Assembly (NCBI GenBank): GCA_001598975.1
Contig: BBXU01002474.1
Location: 1 to 24,952 of the forward strand
From: Parachlorella kessleri
Lineage: Eukaryota > Chlorophyta > Trebouxiophyceae > Chlorellales > Chlorellaceae
DNA length: 24,952 nucleotides
Reading direction: 5' to 3'
Positions 1 to 10,324 of this stretch are shown here, one piece after another (within the stretch, counting starts at the first letter, position 1; each line of letters opens with the position of its first letter). Both the position numbers and the translations under genes were made by a program. The notes below the pieces were generated by a model that saw nothing but the letters and a program-made list of their open reading frames with translations, was not told the DNA's origin and did not search any database.

Positions 1-218
1 CCACCAGGCAGCGGCAGTCACACTGGCAAAGCCCCAAGCTGGGTTGTGGCTACCAAGACTCTCAGCAGCCAAGGACAGCTACAGGGATGAGTCGCCATGC
101 CGTCAGGGCACCGGGCAGCTGGATGGCTTGTGCAGCAGAAGGATCCCCACCTGAGGGCCTCACGGGATGGCTAGGCGCACATGGTGGGCAAACAGTTCAA
201 TACTGGGGTGGAACAAAC

Positions 219-332
219 CTGCTTGAGCAGGTGGAGGTTGATGTATTCCTCGTATAGCACCCTGATGCGCTGCTTGCCGGTGGGCAGGGGCCTGCTGACC
301 GCCTTCTCCTCGCTTGAGCTGTCTCTGTTGTG
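219..332 (-). CDS. orphan internal exon, protein not recognised
   Basis: A minus-strand stretch of 38 codons without a stop is framed by a good acceptor (TTAACTGCAG, with a CTTAAC branch-point-like motif just before it) and a donor CAG|GTTTGT. It encodes a charged segment beginning H-N-R-D-S-S-S-E-E-K and containing K-Q-R-I-R-V-L-Y-E-E-Y-I-N-L-H-L-L-K-Q, which looks like a basic linker followed by an amphipathic helix. It is a multiple of three, starting and ending in phase 0. The rest of the gene would lie left of the window (3' side) and perhaps between 333 and 1570 (5' side), but I could not find a second exon with matching phase. I do not recognise the family. It could be a chance open stretch, although the splice signals and amino acid composition argue for a real exon. 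Confidence 0.45.
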
Positions 333-1571
333 CTGCAGTTAAGAAAACCCAGCCTAGCTTGCGTTAAAGTTAAACCGACGGCACCACTCCCTGCTTACAC
401 GTCCGTGGTTCAAACTGGTTGATGTTTCTGTCGCCCACCGCCTGCCCCTCGGCACGACATTTTGCCCAGTCCGTGAAACTATGCTCCACAAAACGCAGAC
501 GTCACGCACCTCTCGGAATGGGGCGACATCATGACCGTCCAGGTCTCTTCCATGACCGAACGGGCACGCTCTGGATGACATGTTTTGCTTCACGTATGCC
601 TTGAGTTAAGTTACGGAAGAGCAAAATCAAGTGAGAGACCACGAAAGGGCTCCTAAGGGAGGTCGAGTGGACTCCAAGGTTTCCGGGTTGGTGGTCGGTA
701 GGTGGTGAGTCAGCAAGAAACGTCTGGAGACGCTTCTGGCCGTGCCCCACCTAGACGCCGGTGGGCGTGACCGGCTTTGATAGAGGTGTGAAGAAGTGTC
801 TGTAAGAGCGGGAAGGTGGCCCATGCAAATTTCCAGCCTGGCGCCTGCGCTCCCCCTGCTAAAGGCGCCCAGGAGACGTGCTTACAGCAACACAGGTTAC
901 CCGAACAGGGGGTCTAGGTAGCTGTCAGCGGTGGGGTAGCTTTGTACTTGCCTTCGCTCAAAGTTTGCTCATGGCTGCATGTTGAGGGTTTTAACGCCTC
1001 GGTCACTGCGCACGGCTTTTTCACTCTCCTGGATAATTCCATTTGAGAGGGAGCAGCTGCCAAGCATACATAGTAATGCTGCACCATGTCCCAGCCAGCA
1101 GACCCGCCAGCATGAGAGTCTGGCACTGATTGGCTGACTGACAGGCCCCTAGGGGCCGGGTCCCTGCCCAAGCAGACTCTTCTGGTTAACCCTGGCCAAA
1201 CACAACTCAAAGAACAACTCACCACTGTGCGGCTGCCCTTATGCCAAGACAAGATGCCCAGTTGGGCTTAGCACAGAATCCACACAGGCTGACCCCCAGG
1301 CAAGAAACAATTGGCACATAATATCGTTTACATGACCTGCTTGCCCTCGCCCTTATAACGATGGCCATTAAGGTAAGGTGAACTTGCTGTGGCTTTTGAT
1401 AATATGAAGACAACCAGAGTCGACTTTGCAGGAAACCCGAACCAAGAACGCAACCTATAGCCCAACCCTGCAGGCATTATTCCATTTGAGTGGCACTCAG
1501 TGAGGGCCCTAAGCAAGGTTACCAGCACCACGCGTTGAGTTTCAAATACTGCCAGAACAAGAAACCCCCCA
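333..1571. other. no supported gene
   Basis: About 1.2 kb in which I see only short open frames on both strands with no family resemblance, no consistent splice pairs and no RNA gene. It may be intron or 5' region of the minus-strand exon at 219-332, or intergenic DNA. Confidence 0.4.
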
Positions 1572-1845
1572 GGACTGCAAGGGCGTGACCAATGGCTCCG
1601 CCGGGCAACACTGTAAAATGTGCATGAGGCCTAGTGACTAACCCTTACAACCCCCCCCCCCCCCTCCCCCCCCGGGGACTGCAAGGGCGTGACTAATGGC
1701 TCCACCAGGCAACACTCTTAACATGCATGACACCCCAGTGACTAACCCTTCCAACAAAAAACACGGACTGCAAGGGCGTGACCAATGGCTCCACCAGGCA
1801 ACACTGTAACATGTGCATGAGGCCCTAGTGACTAAACCCTTCCAA
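1572..1845. repeat. three-copy tandem repeat of about 90-105 bases
   Basis: The block beginning GGACTGCAAGGGCGTGAC recurs at about 1572, 1676 and 1765. Each copy runs on through 'aatggctcc-cc-ggcaacac' and ends near 'agtgactaaccctt'. Two copies carry a plus-strand TGTAA (in CTGTAAAATG and CTGTAACATG), the chlorophyte poly(A) motif. The copies differ by substitutions and by the C-tract that interrupts the first junction. The array lies beyond the 3' end of the polyol dehydrogenase. A minus-strand TGTAA at 1645-1649 could be that gene's poly(A) signal, but it is 430 bases past the stop and inside the repeat, so this is weak. Confidence 0.8.
1651..1673. repeat. poly-C tract
   Basis: Fourteen C, one T, then eight C, followed directly by GGGG. 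On the minus strand this is a G-tract that could fold as a quadruplex. It is also a likely place for assembly error. Confidence 0.9.
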
Positions 1846-2076
1846 AAGCCCTCCGCTGATCTCGGTGGTTGCTTACTGCCCCTCTGCTTGCAGCTTGTTC
1901 CCACATTCTAATGCCTGCTTACTGACGCAGCTGGCACCCGCCACACTGCTATCTGACCCACCCCTGTCACTTGCATTTCCACTTTGAAACCCATCCAGGC
2001 TGTAGACCCCCTTCAGCTCACCAAACGCCTGCAAGAGTGGCACAAGCACTACTAGCTGCTGTGGTCTCCCTGCAGG

Positions 2077-5000
2077 TCAGATGTTGAACATGACCTTGAT
2101 GGCTCCGGTTTCGTCTGCCCGGTGTGCAGTGCCAAACCCGTCCAGCACGGCCTGCTGGCTGAAGCCGAAGCGGTGTGTGATGAGCGGCTTCACGTCGACG
2201 CGGCCGGAAGCGATGAGTTGGATGCACAGCGGGTACTGCAGCGCAGCACAGCACAGCACAGCAGCCGCATGGGAGGGTGCAGCTGGTATGGGAGCTTGGG
2301 GCCTGCTGATCTCCACAAGTGCTGCCAAACCGTCTGGCCAGACCATGTGTGACCACAGGAGATAAGAGTCATCCACAGCCGGAGCCGCACGCATCTGCTA
2401 GCCCTGCCGCAGGTACGGCCTTTCCACAGCAAGAGCCAAACACATCTGATGACACTGCCGCAGGAAGGGCCTTGACCAAGAGGCATTTGGAAAACCAAAG
2501 ACTGTCCTGCAGACTGCCCCTGAGCGGTAGCACAACAAGTAGTTGCCCACTGGTGTTCTGCCCCGCGTGCCACTAGCCACAGCCCCCTGCACCTTGTGGG
2601 GATCGGCCACTGTTCCTCAAACAGAAGATTTAGTCAAGATCGATGGTGCTGTGACCACACACCCAGTCACCGCACTGCAACAGCGGAAGCTGCCCGTGAT
2701 GTCCTTGTGGGAACTGCCCTGTTGCAGTTGCAGGAAAGTCAACAAGCATGACGTGAGCGGTCCCACCCAGCCACCCAGCCACCCAGCCACACACCCACCC
2801 ACCCACCCACCGTGTTACAGTAGCGGAAGCTGCCCAGGATATCCACTCGCTGCATGGCAGCACTGGAAGCTCCTGTATTATAGAAGTCGCTCGAAGCTCC
2901 CACTCACCGTGTTGCAGTACCGAAGCTGCCCATTATTTTTGTATTTAGGAACCGCCCTGTTCCTAGATCAGGAAAGTGAGAAGCATGATATGACCACCCA
3001 CCCACTCACCGTGTTACAGTGGCGGAAGCTGCCGATAACGCCACGCGGGCTGCAGTAATCCCACCCTACCCATTCACTGTGTTGCAGCGCCGAGAGCTTT
3101 TTATGAAAAACTACACAGGATACTTACCGTGTTGCAGTAGCGGAAGCTGCCCATGATGTCCACCTCCCTGATGCTGGCCTCAACGACCGGCAGCTTCATC
3201 TCCTCCTGGCCCATGCCCACCAGCACGATGCGGCCGCCTGACGTGCACGCTTTGATGGCAGCCTGGGCAGCACGCACAGCAGGGGTGCACTGAGATGCTG
3301 TATCAGCGGTCATGCAGGCCCCCTCCTCTTCTGGTGGGGCCCTTGCAAGTCAGCAACAAAAGAAGTTAGGACACTGCTGCATAGGGACATCTGCTAGGTA
3401 TTGCAGCTGCATGGTAATTGTTTATGACCCCCGGCCACCAACCTCCCCTTGCAGACACAAAGATGAGGCAATAGAGACACGGCGCCCTCTTGCATGCTCA
3501 TGTGGCATCCCTGTTGTGGCTGCACCCCTTGCAGTGCCACACTTCAGGCGAAGGCCAGCTTTCCGGACCATGCGTACCCGCATCGTAGCCTCAAATCCGG
3601 CGCAGTCTATAACAACCTGCGCAGGCCAGCAGGCACAGCATTCTTGGTAGCAGAACAGCCCAGCGGGCACAGCAGGCACGACAGCATCTTTGCACACTAC
3701 TTCCATATAGCGGCAACGCATAACACAATGTCTGACAATTAAGGTGAAATCTATTCACCCGCAGGCCCTAGGCCCTGACCCATGCCAGGAGAGGGGCCCC
3801 CAAATACCTCGAAACCTCCCGGCACCCCCGCCCCCTGTTTCAGGGCCTCTGCCGTGGCCTGCGGCAGCTCTCCTATGCCACTCTGGTGTGTGTAGCTCGC
3901 CCCTAGCTGCTTGGCTAGCTGGAGGTTGTGGGGCTTGAGGTCACAGATGGCAACGACGTCCGCACCGAAGGCCTTGGCGGCCAACAGCGCAACAAGGCCT
4001 GAAGGTGAAAGGAATATTCGACGATTTGTAAAGACTTCCCAACTACCAAGTGGCATAGGGGGGGCGAGAGACTACTTGGAGGACGGCCAACAGCGCAACA
4101 AGGCCTGTAGCTGGATAACTGGTTCCAGCGATGGCCGCTCATGGGATACGGCATTCCATCCAATGCAGGCTGAGATCACAGATGGCTAACATGCTGCCAA
4201 CCACAAGGGGCCGTGCTGTTAGCAGGCAACATCAGTCACCAGCGTGCAGACACACCGGCACGGTGCACACCACAGTTCACAATACATCACTATCAGCCAC
4301 CCATCGCAGCAATGCGACAAAGCATAGCTGCCCAGTGAGCGCACGAACACAGCTCAGTAGCAGCACTCACCGATCGGCCCCGCCCCCAAAATGGCCACCC
4401 TCTTGCCTGGCCCCACCCCGCCCCGCTGGCACGCGTGAATGCCCACGGACAGGGGCTCACACATGGCCCCCTCCTCATGACTCATGTTCTCTGGCAGCTT
4501 GTAGCACCAATCGGCAGGGTGGTCCACAAACTGCGGGTGAGAGAATAGGCAGCGTGTAGCATCAAGCGGCGAAGTGGTCAACAAAGTGCCGATGAAGAAG
4601 AATGCAGCTTGTAGCACCAGTCGGCAGGGTGGTCTACACGCTGCAGATAAAGAGAGGCGGGGCAAGCACAAACCCGTAAGCGCAGCTGTGGCAGCGGCGG
4701 CTGCGGAGGGCTGCCAGCGGGACGTGTATTGCCGGCTGGGCTGCCATACATTTGTGATGCTTCATGCAGACACCACAACCCTCGGACAGACAGCGCAATG
4801 AAGCAAGCGGACCCCTACCCACCTGCAAGGCAAAACAGAACCCTGTACATTATTTAAGGTATCAGGGTACCATCTGTGTATAGGGTTTCAGGGTTGGCAG
4901 TACCTTGGCTAGGGAGCCATGGAAGGGAGGGGTGGCAAAGAACTTGATGTCTGGGTCCAGGTTGTACCGCCCCACCCTGCAATGGCATTGTGTACAGCAG

Positions 5001-6466
5001 CTCTGCCAGTCTCTCCATGTTGCAAGATGGGGGGCAGCACACCTCGCCTGAGACTGCATGGCACCCACCCATGCAGAGGCACAGGCCACCGGTTCCCACC
5101 ACCACCGCTGGGAACCAGGGAAGCGACATGAGAAGAAGAAAGGAAGAAGACTGAAAATAAGAGAAGATGGAAGAGATGAGAAGAATGGAAGAAGGAGAAG
5201 AAGAGCTCACCTGCAGGCTGGGTGCGACCAACAGGGCACCCCAGGCTCCAGCGCCACCCGATCTCCCACCGCCAGCCCGACCACCCCCTCCGCCACCGCC
5301 GCCACCGTCCCCGCAGACTCGTGACCGATGACCATGGGCTCCCGGACCACAAAGTCGGCGATGCGCCCCTGCCAGGGGGCCCAGTCACAAAGGGTTGCAG
5401 CAGATGACCATCGGCTCTCGGACCACAAAGTCGGCGATGCGCCCCTGCCAGGGGGCCCAGTCACAAAGGGTTGCAGCAGATGATACCATGGGCTCCCTGA
5501 CCACAAGGTCGGCAATGCGCCCCTGCCAGGGGGACCAGTCACAAAGGGTTGCGGCAGATGATACCATGGGCTCCCGAACCACAAAGTCGGCAATGCGCCC
5601 CTGCCGGGGGGCCCAGTCACAAAAGATTGCAACAGATGACAATGGGCTCCCAAGCTACAAAGTCGGCAGTGATGACCATGGGCTCCCTGACCACAAAGTC
5701 GGCAATGCGCCCCTGCCAGGAGGCCCAGTCACAAAGGGTTGCAGCACAGCAATGTAGGAGGGGGTTGCAGAGTTGATAGTGTGTGCCTGCTGCCCTGGGG
5801 ACCTCTGCATGGCGATGCACGCAACCGGCGGCGCTGCTGCTGCTGCCACTGCTGTGTTGCACGACCAGGAGCAACGAATCCCAGCAGAGTGCCCTCTCCA
5901 GACCGGCGATGGCAGAGCAGCTTGGGGTGTTGCACGACACTATGGGAGTCCAGAACCGACCAGAGCGCAGCACACCGCAGCAAACTCAGGGGTGGCACAG
6001 GGGGCACTGCACAGCTCACCCGTTTCCAGTAGTGGATGTCTGACCTGCGGCAGCAGGCAGCGCTGGTGCTGGGTGCCTGGGTGCCTTTGGCTGGTATGGC
6101 TTGCGCCAAATTTCTAGCCGCACAGTTTGGAAAATAGTTATGGCACAGCGCAGCACATCAGAGCACAGCAGTGGGTTGCCTGCTCACCCGCAAATCCCCA
6201 CTGCCTTCATCTGGACTCTCACATGGCCAGGGGCTGGGGCCGCTGCAGGGGCGGGGTGGCCAGCACACGTGGTTTTAGATGACTCAGGGGCGTCTGAGGC
6301 AGTTGACAAGCAAGCAGGACAGGCACTGGTGGCAACCTTCGGGTGCTTGGGCGAGTGACCTCTGCAGTGGCCTCAACCCCCTCTTGATACGGTTATATGA
6401 CACGAGGCGGTGTCAGGCGGGCTTACCAGGCACACTCCAAGGCTCAACCTGGAGGTCATCCACTCC
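2077..6466 (-). CDS. sorbitol/polyol dehydrogenase (zinc MDR family), N-terminus not found
   Basis: This is an NAD-dependent polyol dehydrogenase of the zinc medium-chain family (sorbitol or xylitol to the ketose). The exons I join, in transcript order, are 6466-6427, 6242-6188, 6044-6020, 5368-5211, 4976-4904, 4530-4371, 3998-3808, 3616-3578, 3262-3128 and 2235-2077. All phases agree and give 344 residues plus a stop. The family is shown by GICGSDIHYW (zinc Cys), PMVIGHESAG (zinc His and Glu), MCEPLSVGIHAC (the fourth ligand Glu), GAGPIG (Rossmann glycine motif) and SFRYCNT, followed by a C-terminus with V-K-P-L-I-T-H-R-F. The lobe that carries four structural-zinc cysteines in plant enzymes keeps only two here (GVPCW...PAC), closer to the animal type. 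The first exon with the ATG and about 10-15 residues was not located; it should lie above 6466, and the 5' edge of the 6427-6466 exon is uncertain. Several junctions are tandemly duplicated (see the repeats). Confidence is high for family and strand, lower for exact substrate. Confidence 0.93.
2364..2475 (-). repeat. two-copy repeat in last intron of the dehydrogenase
   Basis: The stretch 'ccacagccggagccgcac...ctgccgcagg' is followed by a diverged copy 'ccacagcaagagccaaac...ctgccgcagg' about 55 bases on. It lies wholly within the intron between the 3128-3262 and 2077-2235 exons. Confidence 0.6.
2669..3165 (-). repeat. six diverged copies of a 5' splice junction (SFRYCNT exon end)
   Basis: The exon end encoding D-I-M-G-S-F-R-Y-C-N-T plus its donor (ACG|GTAAGT, exon low edge 3128) recurs downstream in the intron, at about 2669, 2809, 2907, 3008 and 3074. 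Copies keep the GGAAGCTGCC core on the plus strand, and several keep CACCGTGTTACAG or CACCGTGTTGCAG, which is the donor side. Longer similarity also joins 2709-2760 and 2948-2995. A short CCACCCAG microsatellite sits at 2763-2810. Only the 3128-3262 copy has the whole exon. Confidence 0.75.
4083..4190 (-). repeat. partial copies of the GLVALLAAK exon and its acceptor
   Basis: At 4083-4108 the plus-strand text GGCCAACAGCGCAACAAGGC repeats the beginning of the real exon (3808-3998, acceptor at 3999-4001). At 4168-4190 a second fragment repeats 3931-3956 (core TCACAGATGGC). Both lie in the intron just upstream of the exon in transcript order. Confidence 0.7.
4497..4645 (-). repeat. three copies of the FVDHPADWCYKL exon start with acceptor
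   Basis: The start of the real exon (4371-4530; acceptor CCGCAG|TTTGTG) is repeated upstream in transcript order at 4551-4590 (diverged) and 4605-4643 (close, with its own CTGCAG). Each copy spans the intron end and the first 30 or so exon bases. Confidence 0.75.
5330..5735 (-). repeat. five to six tandem copies (76-78 bases) of the GRIADFVVREPMV acceptor junction
   Basis: The plus-strand word ATGCGCCCCT recurs at 5361, 5437, 5515, 5593 and 5705, giving spacings of 76, 78 and 78, then 112 where a partial copy intervenes. Each unit carries the intron end (GACTGGGCCCCCTGGCAG or a variant) and the first 40 or so bases of the exon. Only the copy at the real exon (5211-5368) continues into GHESAGTV. 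Confidence 0.9.
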
Positions 6467-6957
6467 CTGCAGCACTTGCACGGCAGGTAAGTCAAGAGCA
6501 TATCGGTGCCCTCCAACAGCAGCACGCTATCTCGTTGGCGTGAGGCGTGAGTTTCGGATAACCACGCATGCTGATCTGCTGGTGCGTGCGCTTGGCACCT
6601 TTAGCACAGCTGCTACGTTGTCCCAGCCCTTCGTTTCTGACATGTTGCAGCAGATCGCAGACCTGGCGACCCTGACAAAGACACCCACTGCGCCTCTCTG
6701 ACCGACTGATCTCTACACGCGTCTACACTCAGGACATTACTTGAATTGCTTTGTATACCGCGATGGCGAGTGTGAAGCATGGTGTGAAGGCAGCAAGTCT
6801 GACACGGAACCCCAGCGTGGCACTGACACCGTGGCACCCCTGAGGCGCGTAGCAGTTCCTGCGCTTCATAGATCTCCCTCCCCTATCTTGGCTGCCCAGC
6901 ACATGTGAACATCCATGGGCTGGCATAAGCCAGCGTTTTCCAGTGGCTGGGGACGGC

Positions 6958-7889
6958 ATGCACTTCAGCAATGAGCACGCAGAGGCGCTTTACCGGGTGC
7001 AGTACAACGCCTCCAGGGTGAGGCCAGACCAGATCTTTGCTGTTGTTGAGGTAGGTGACTATTTAGCCGCTTGGCTAGCGTCCAGGCTACCCTGCAATTT
7101 TCTTGGAAGGGGTGACAATCCCTCACTGTTGCCGTACCCTGCCTTTCCCGCATACCACCCTGGCTGCAGCTCACCATGGGAGGAGTAGTATGAAGCCAAC
7201 GGGTCCTGTCCAAGGTCGTATTCCGTCTTGGCCGCCCTGCAGGTGGCGGTGTCACTTCTGCTCACACTCATCACCGGGCTGCAGCCGCAGTTTTGGGAAG
7301 CCCTGAGTGTGTTGTGGGCCGCCACCCTCGCCACGCTGCTCATAGCATGCCTATCAGTGCTTCAGCCCAGGCTGTACATAGCCCAGCGAACATACCTCAT
7401 GGTGGCAGCGAGGGCCCTCCTTGCTCTGTTGATCCCCCAGTTTGTGTACCTCCTGGCAATAACACCCTACAAGGGTAGCAGTATGGTGACTCCATCCTTT
7501 GCGGGTTTCTGTGGGGTCTGGTTCTGGAACACGCGCTGGCTGGGGGAGCAGGTGGGTGCTGCTGCTGGCTGCCGTAGCTCCTTTGCACCTGGCCTGACGG
7601 TTTTGGTGATTTCAACATCGCGGTAGCGGCTGGTCCCTGCCGCCGGGGCAGCATGGGCGGAGTACTTCCGCGCATGCCTGTAGCCATGGGGGTGCCTGGC
7701 AACGATTGTGAGGTCAAGGAAGCGCCAAGCGCAGGCCCGCACAGTCCTCACCATGTGTGCATCACGTGCTTATCTGTTCTTTCTACCCCACAGGTGTCAG
7801 CCTTGGGTTTCACGAACCCTTTCAGTGTGGAGCTAGTGCTGGTGCCAGCCAGCGTGCTGGTTGACATCCTCAACAACCCCAGACTCTGA
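6958..7889 (+). CDS. multi-pass membrane protein, family not recognised
   Basis: Three phase-0 exons join well: up to 7050 (GAG|GTAGGT), 7243-7551 (CTGCAG|GTGGCG to CAG|GTGGGT) and 7794-7889 (CACAG|GTGTCA, ending in TGA). From the ATG at 6958 this gives 165 residues. The product begins MHFSNEHAEALYRVQYNASR, then has hydrophobic segments around VAVSLLLTLITGL, VLWAATLATLLIACLSVL, ARALLALLIPQFVYLLA and FSVELVLVPASVLVDI, so about four membrane spans. The frame is also open upstream to an acceptor-like TTTTCCAG at 6943, so an earlier start with more exons is possible. The end is also uncertain, because a second hydrophobic block follows at 8290-8678 on the same strand. I see no known motif and give no function. 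Confidence 0.6.
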
Positions 7890-8290
7890 AGGTTGGTGCA
7901 AACTTTTTGGACCGCGGCTGCACCCGTTTCTCGATGAAGAGAGGCCGCGAGTGCAGGGGTCTGGCGGAACGGTTAGAGGTGGATTATTTGCTTCTGGAGA
8001 TGCCAGCACGGTGTACACTGAAGAGGGGCTCGGCGCGCTGGATACAAGGGATCCTCGGTGTGGACTGCATTGCCTGGGGTACAGCAGACCTGCAGTGCTT
8101 GCCTCAGAGCACGACGAGGTTCAAGCAATCTCAGATACAGGGGCCTTCTTGGAGTCAGCTACACATGAGCTGACAATATCGTCAGCTCATTACTGTCGTC
8201 CTGTGTGGCATGCTTGCATGCCTTTGAATGTAACCCCAGTGAGTCTTCAATTGCACCAGTGATGTGCTCTTGCCGGCTGTCCTGCAGGGC

Positions 8291-8678
8291 CATCACACAG
8301 CGTGACCACCATCGCTGCATGCTCCGCCAGCTGGCAACCTGGTGGCAGCAGTTGGCATGCATGGGACTTAGCAACGACAGTAACTGCCGCTGCAAGCCCT
8401 CAGCTTGTCCTGCCCAGCAGGGGCTGCTGCCGTATTTGGAGGACAGGGCCGTCACAGAAGGCTTCTGCTGCTCTTTGTTTGCTGCCACCCAGGTGGCTTT
8501 GAGCCTCGTGGCCTCACTGGCAGCTGTCTTTACGTTGGAGCTCCGCAGCCGTCGTAGGTTTCTAGACAAGAACCCTGGGTTGGGCGAGGTGAATATCTGT
8601 TGGGAGAGGTTGAGAGTGGCTCTCCTGGCAGTGTTGGCTGCTGTACGGCTTTTCTTAGGTTGGGCTGTTGGTTTCTAG
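8291..8678 (+). CDS. C-terminal membrane segment, possibly last exon of the preceding gene
   Basis: An open stretch after the acceptor CCTGCAG|GGCCATC runs to a TAG at 8676-8678. It has a Cys/Trp-rich part (ITQRDHHRCMLRQLATWWQQ), then two hydrophobic segments, VALSLVASLAAVFTLEL and VALLAVLAAVRLFLGWAVGF, separated by RSRRRFLDKNPG. An alternative acceptor, CACCCAG|GTGGCT at 8492/8493, would start at the first hydrophobic segment in the same frame. It could be the true 3' end of the 6958 gene if the 7794 exon is spliced differently, or a separate gene. I do not recognise the family. Confidence 0.45.
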
Positions 8679-9449
8679 GCCACCTCAACTGCATAGAGCT
8701 TGCATCTTTAGGCAGCATCTGGCCAGAGTCTGAGGTTGGATGTTTGTGAGAGCAGAAGGTTGTTGTATTTGTGCTTGTCTGGAGTAGGCGGAGAGCACCT
8801 TGGGATAGATCCCTAGGACATATCTCATGGTTTCAAGTTAAATGTTGTCCCTGTACACAAGCTACGGCGTTTGGGTTGCGTCTGAACTGGACACTGTGGC
8901 TTTGCTCTGCGTCCTCTGCGCTCTCTGTGTCCTCTGCGTCCTCTGCGCTGGCGAAGTTCCCGCTGGCGAAGTTCCCGCTGGCAACGCACACAAGGCACAG
9001 GCGAGGCAACAGTTCAGGTCAGGGTGGGGGCGTCGCCGGACTGACCTGCACACAGCTGGGCTGGGCTGGGGCAGGCGCCTGAGCCGCAGCGTCCACCTAC
9101 ATGGCACAGTAACGCAACCAGCAGCTCAGCGAGGGCGGGTGGTTCGTGAGGGCGGGGTTTGCAGGGCACAGGGCACAGGCGAGGCAATAGGCAGTGCCCA
9201 GGGACGTGGAGCCCCTGGGAAGCCATACAAGGGCTCACCACCGGAAGGTAGGTGGTGTCATGTATACACACGTAGCAAGTGGACGGCAAGCTTGAGCCTG
9301 AGCTTGACAATGCATACTTTCCTGCGAGCACGCAACAACAGCAAGTCAGATAGCTAGGGTGCCTTCTTCGTCAAAAGGCAACGGTGATCGAGCCCTCTCA
9401 GCTTTCAGTACATAGCAATGCCCAGAGGCACAGCGAGATATATATGCGG
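8679..9449. other. no supported gene; probable 3' flanks
   Basis: This lies between the 3' end of the plus-strand membrane gene and the 3' end of the minus-strand gene at 9450. Only unconvincing open frames and simple repeats are visible. The motif GCACAGGCGAGGCAA near 8996 and 9175 occurs twice. Confidence 0.45.
8909..8983. repeat. minisatellite (GCGTCCTCT-like, then 15-base unit)
   Basis: Repeated GCGTCCTCT/GTGTCCTCT words run into two perfect copies of GCTGGCGAAGTTCCC and the start of a third. Confidence 0.85.
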
Positions 9450-9965
9450 TTATGTATACCCACCGCCGCATAGCTTCCGCAGCAGCACCTCGACCTTCAG
9501 CTGGTCCTCTACTGTCGCCACCAGCATACCGCAGCAGATGCCATAATATAGGCCTCGCACCACCGTCTGAGTGATGTGTCCAACATCTCCAAGAAGTTCA
9601 GCGACAGGGGCCGTCACGCCACGTGCCCTTAGCACGTGGACTGGGAAGCCAACCCTGCAAAGCAAGGCTGTCACAAGTTGAGACTCTTTTTGCAGGACAG
9701 ACGGCAGGCCATAGGGTCAGCACATTGGTTATAAAACTCGCCCCCGGTAGTACTCGCAGTCCAGGATGCGCTCAACGAAAGCATCGTATATGTATTTCGC
9801 AGCCCGGGTGTCCAGGAATTTCTTCTTTTTCTCTCCATTGAGCCACCGGAACTCATCCTGCTTGCGGGCACCCTCTAAGGCCTTCTCCTGGACTTCAGGA
9901 GGTAGCGCTGCAAACACTGGGACCCCAGCGTGGTCCTTCCTCAGCCTAGCCACCTGGAGCGCCAT
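9450..9965 (-). CDS. short two-exon gene, family not recognised
   Basis: The first coding block starts at ATG 9965-9963 and reads MALQVARLRKDHAGVPVFAA, then a Lys-rich helix (NGEKKKKFLDTR) and ...AKYIYDAFVERILDCEYYRG. It meets a TAA at 9731-9729 unless a donor inside it is used; GA|GTACTA (within the C-E-Y codons) would give the right phase. The second block begins after TTTGCAG|G at about 9658 and reads VGFPVHVLRARGVTAPVAE, then ...ITQTVVRGLYYGICCGMLV and EDQLKVEVLLRKLCGG, and stops at TAA 9452-9450 or is spliced at G|GTGGGT. Joined, they give about 135 residues with a mildly hydrophobic middle. The exon join is my inference. I do not know the family. Confidence 0.5.
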
Positions 9966-10324
9966 TCAAGCTAAGCAAGACTAGCGGAACCAATTGGCCC
10001 AAGAGCTTTTTGTTGTGGATGGATCTCTTTTGTTATTACGAACCCATGACTACCTGATTTGGCTATCAGCTAGGCCTATATCTTCATTGCACTTCCATGC
10101 TCTCTGCCATATTGTTAATCTACCCTTTTGTATCCGGCTCCCGACCAAACATGGCCCCCAGGTGTTGCGCACCGGTGACCAAACTTTACCAGTGCCTCAG
10201 TTACCTCTTGATCTTGCACACCGTCGTAAGCTCTGATCTACACGAGCACCTTATAGAGGCAAGTTCCCGCTGGCTGCAACCTCAACATGCACAGGTATTT
10301 TGAAACCGAGGGCCGGCTAAGCTC

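Noticed and set aside
2543..3058. 171-residue plus-strand frame
   Set aside because: It lies over the donor-copy repeats and the CCACCCAG microsatellite in a dehydrogenase intron; Pro/His-rich low complexity, antisense to the gene.
5395..5757. Plus-strand repeated open frame across the dehydrogenase array
   Set aside because: Antisense shadow of the 76-78 base repeat; the minus-strand reading gives the known enzyme motif G-R-I-A-D-F-V-V-R-E-P-M-V.
8842..9357. 171-residue plus-strand frame with Cys-Val-Leu repeats
   Set aside because: The repeated residues come from the GCGTCCTCT minisatellite; the rest has no coding features.
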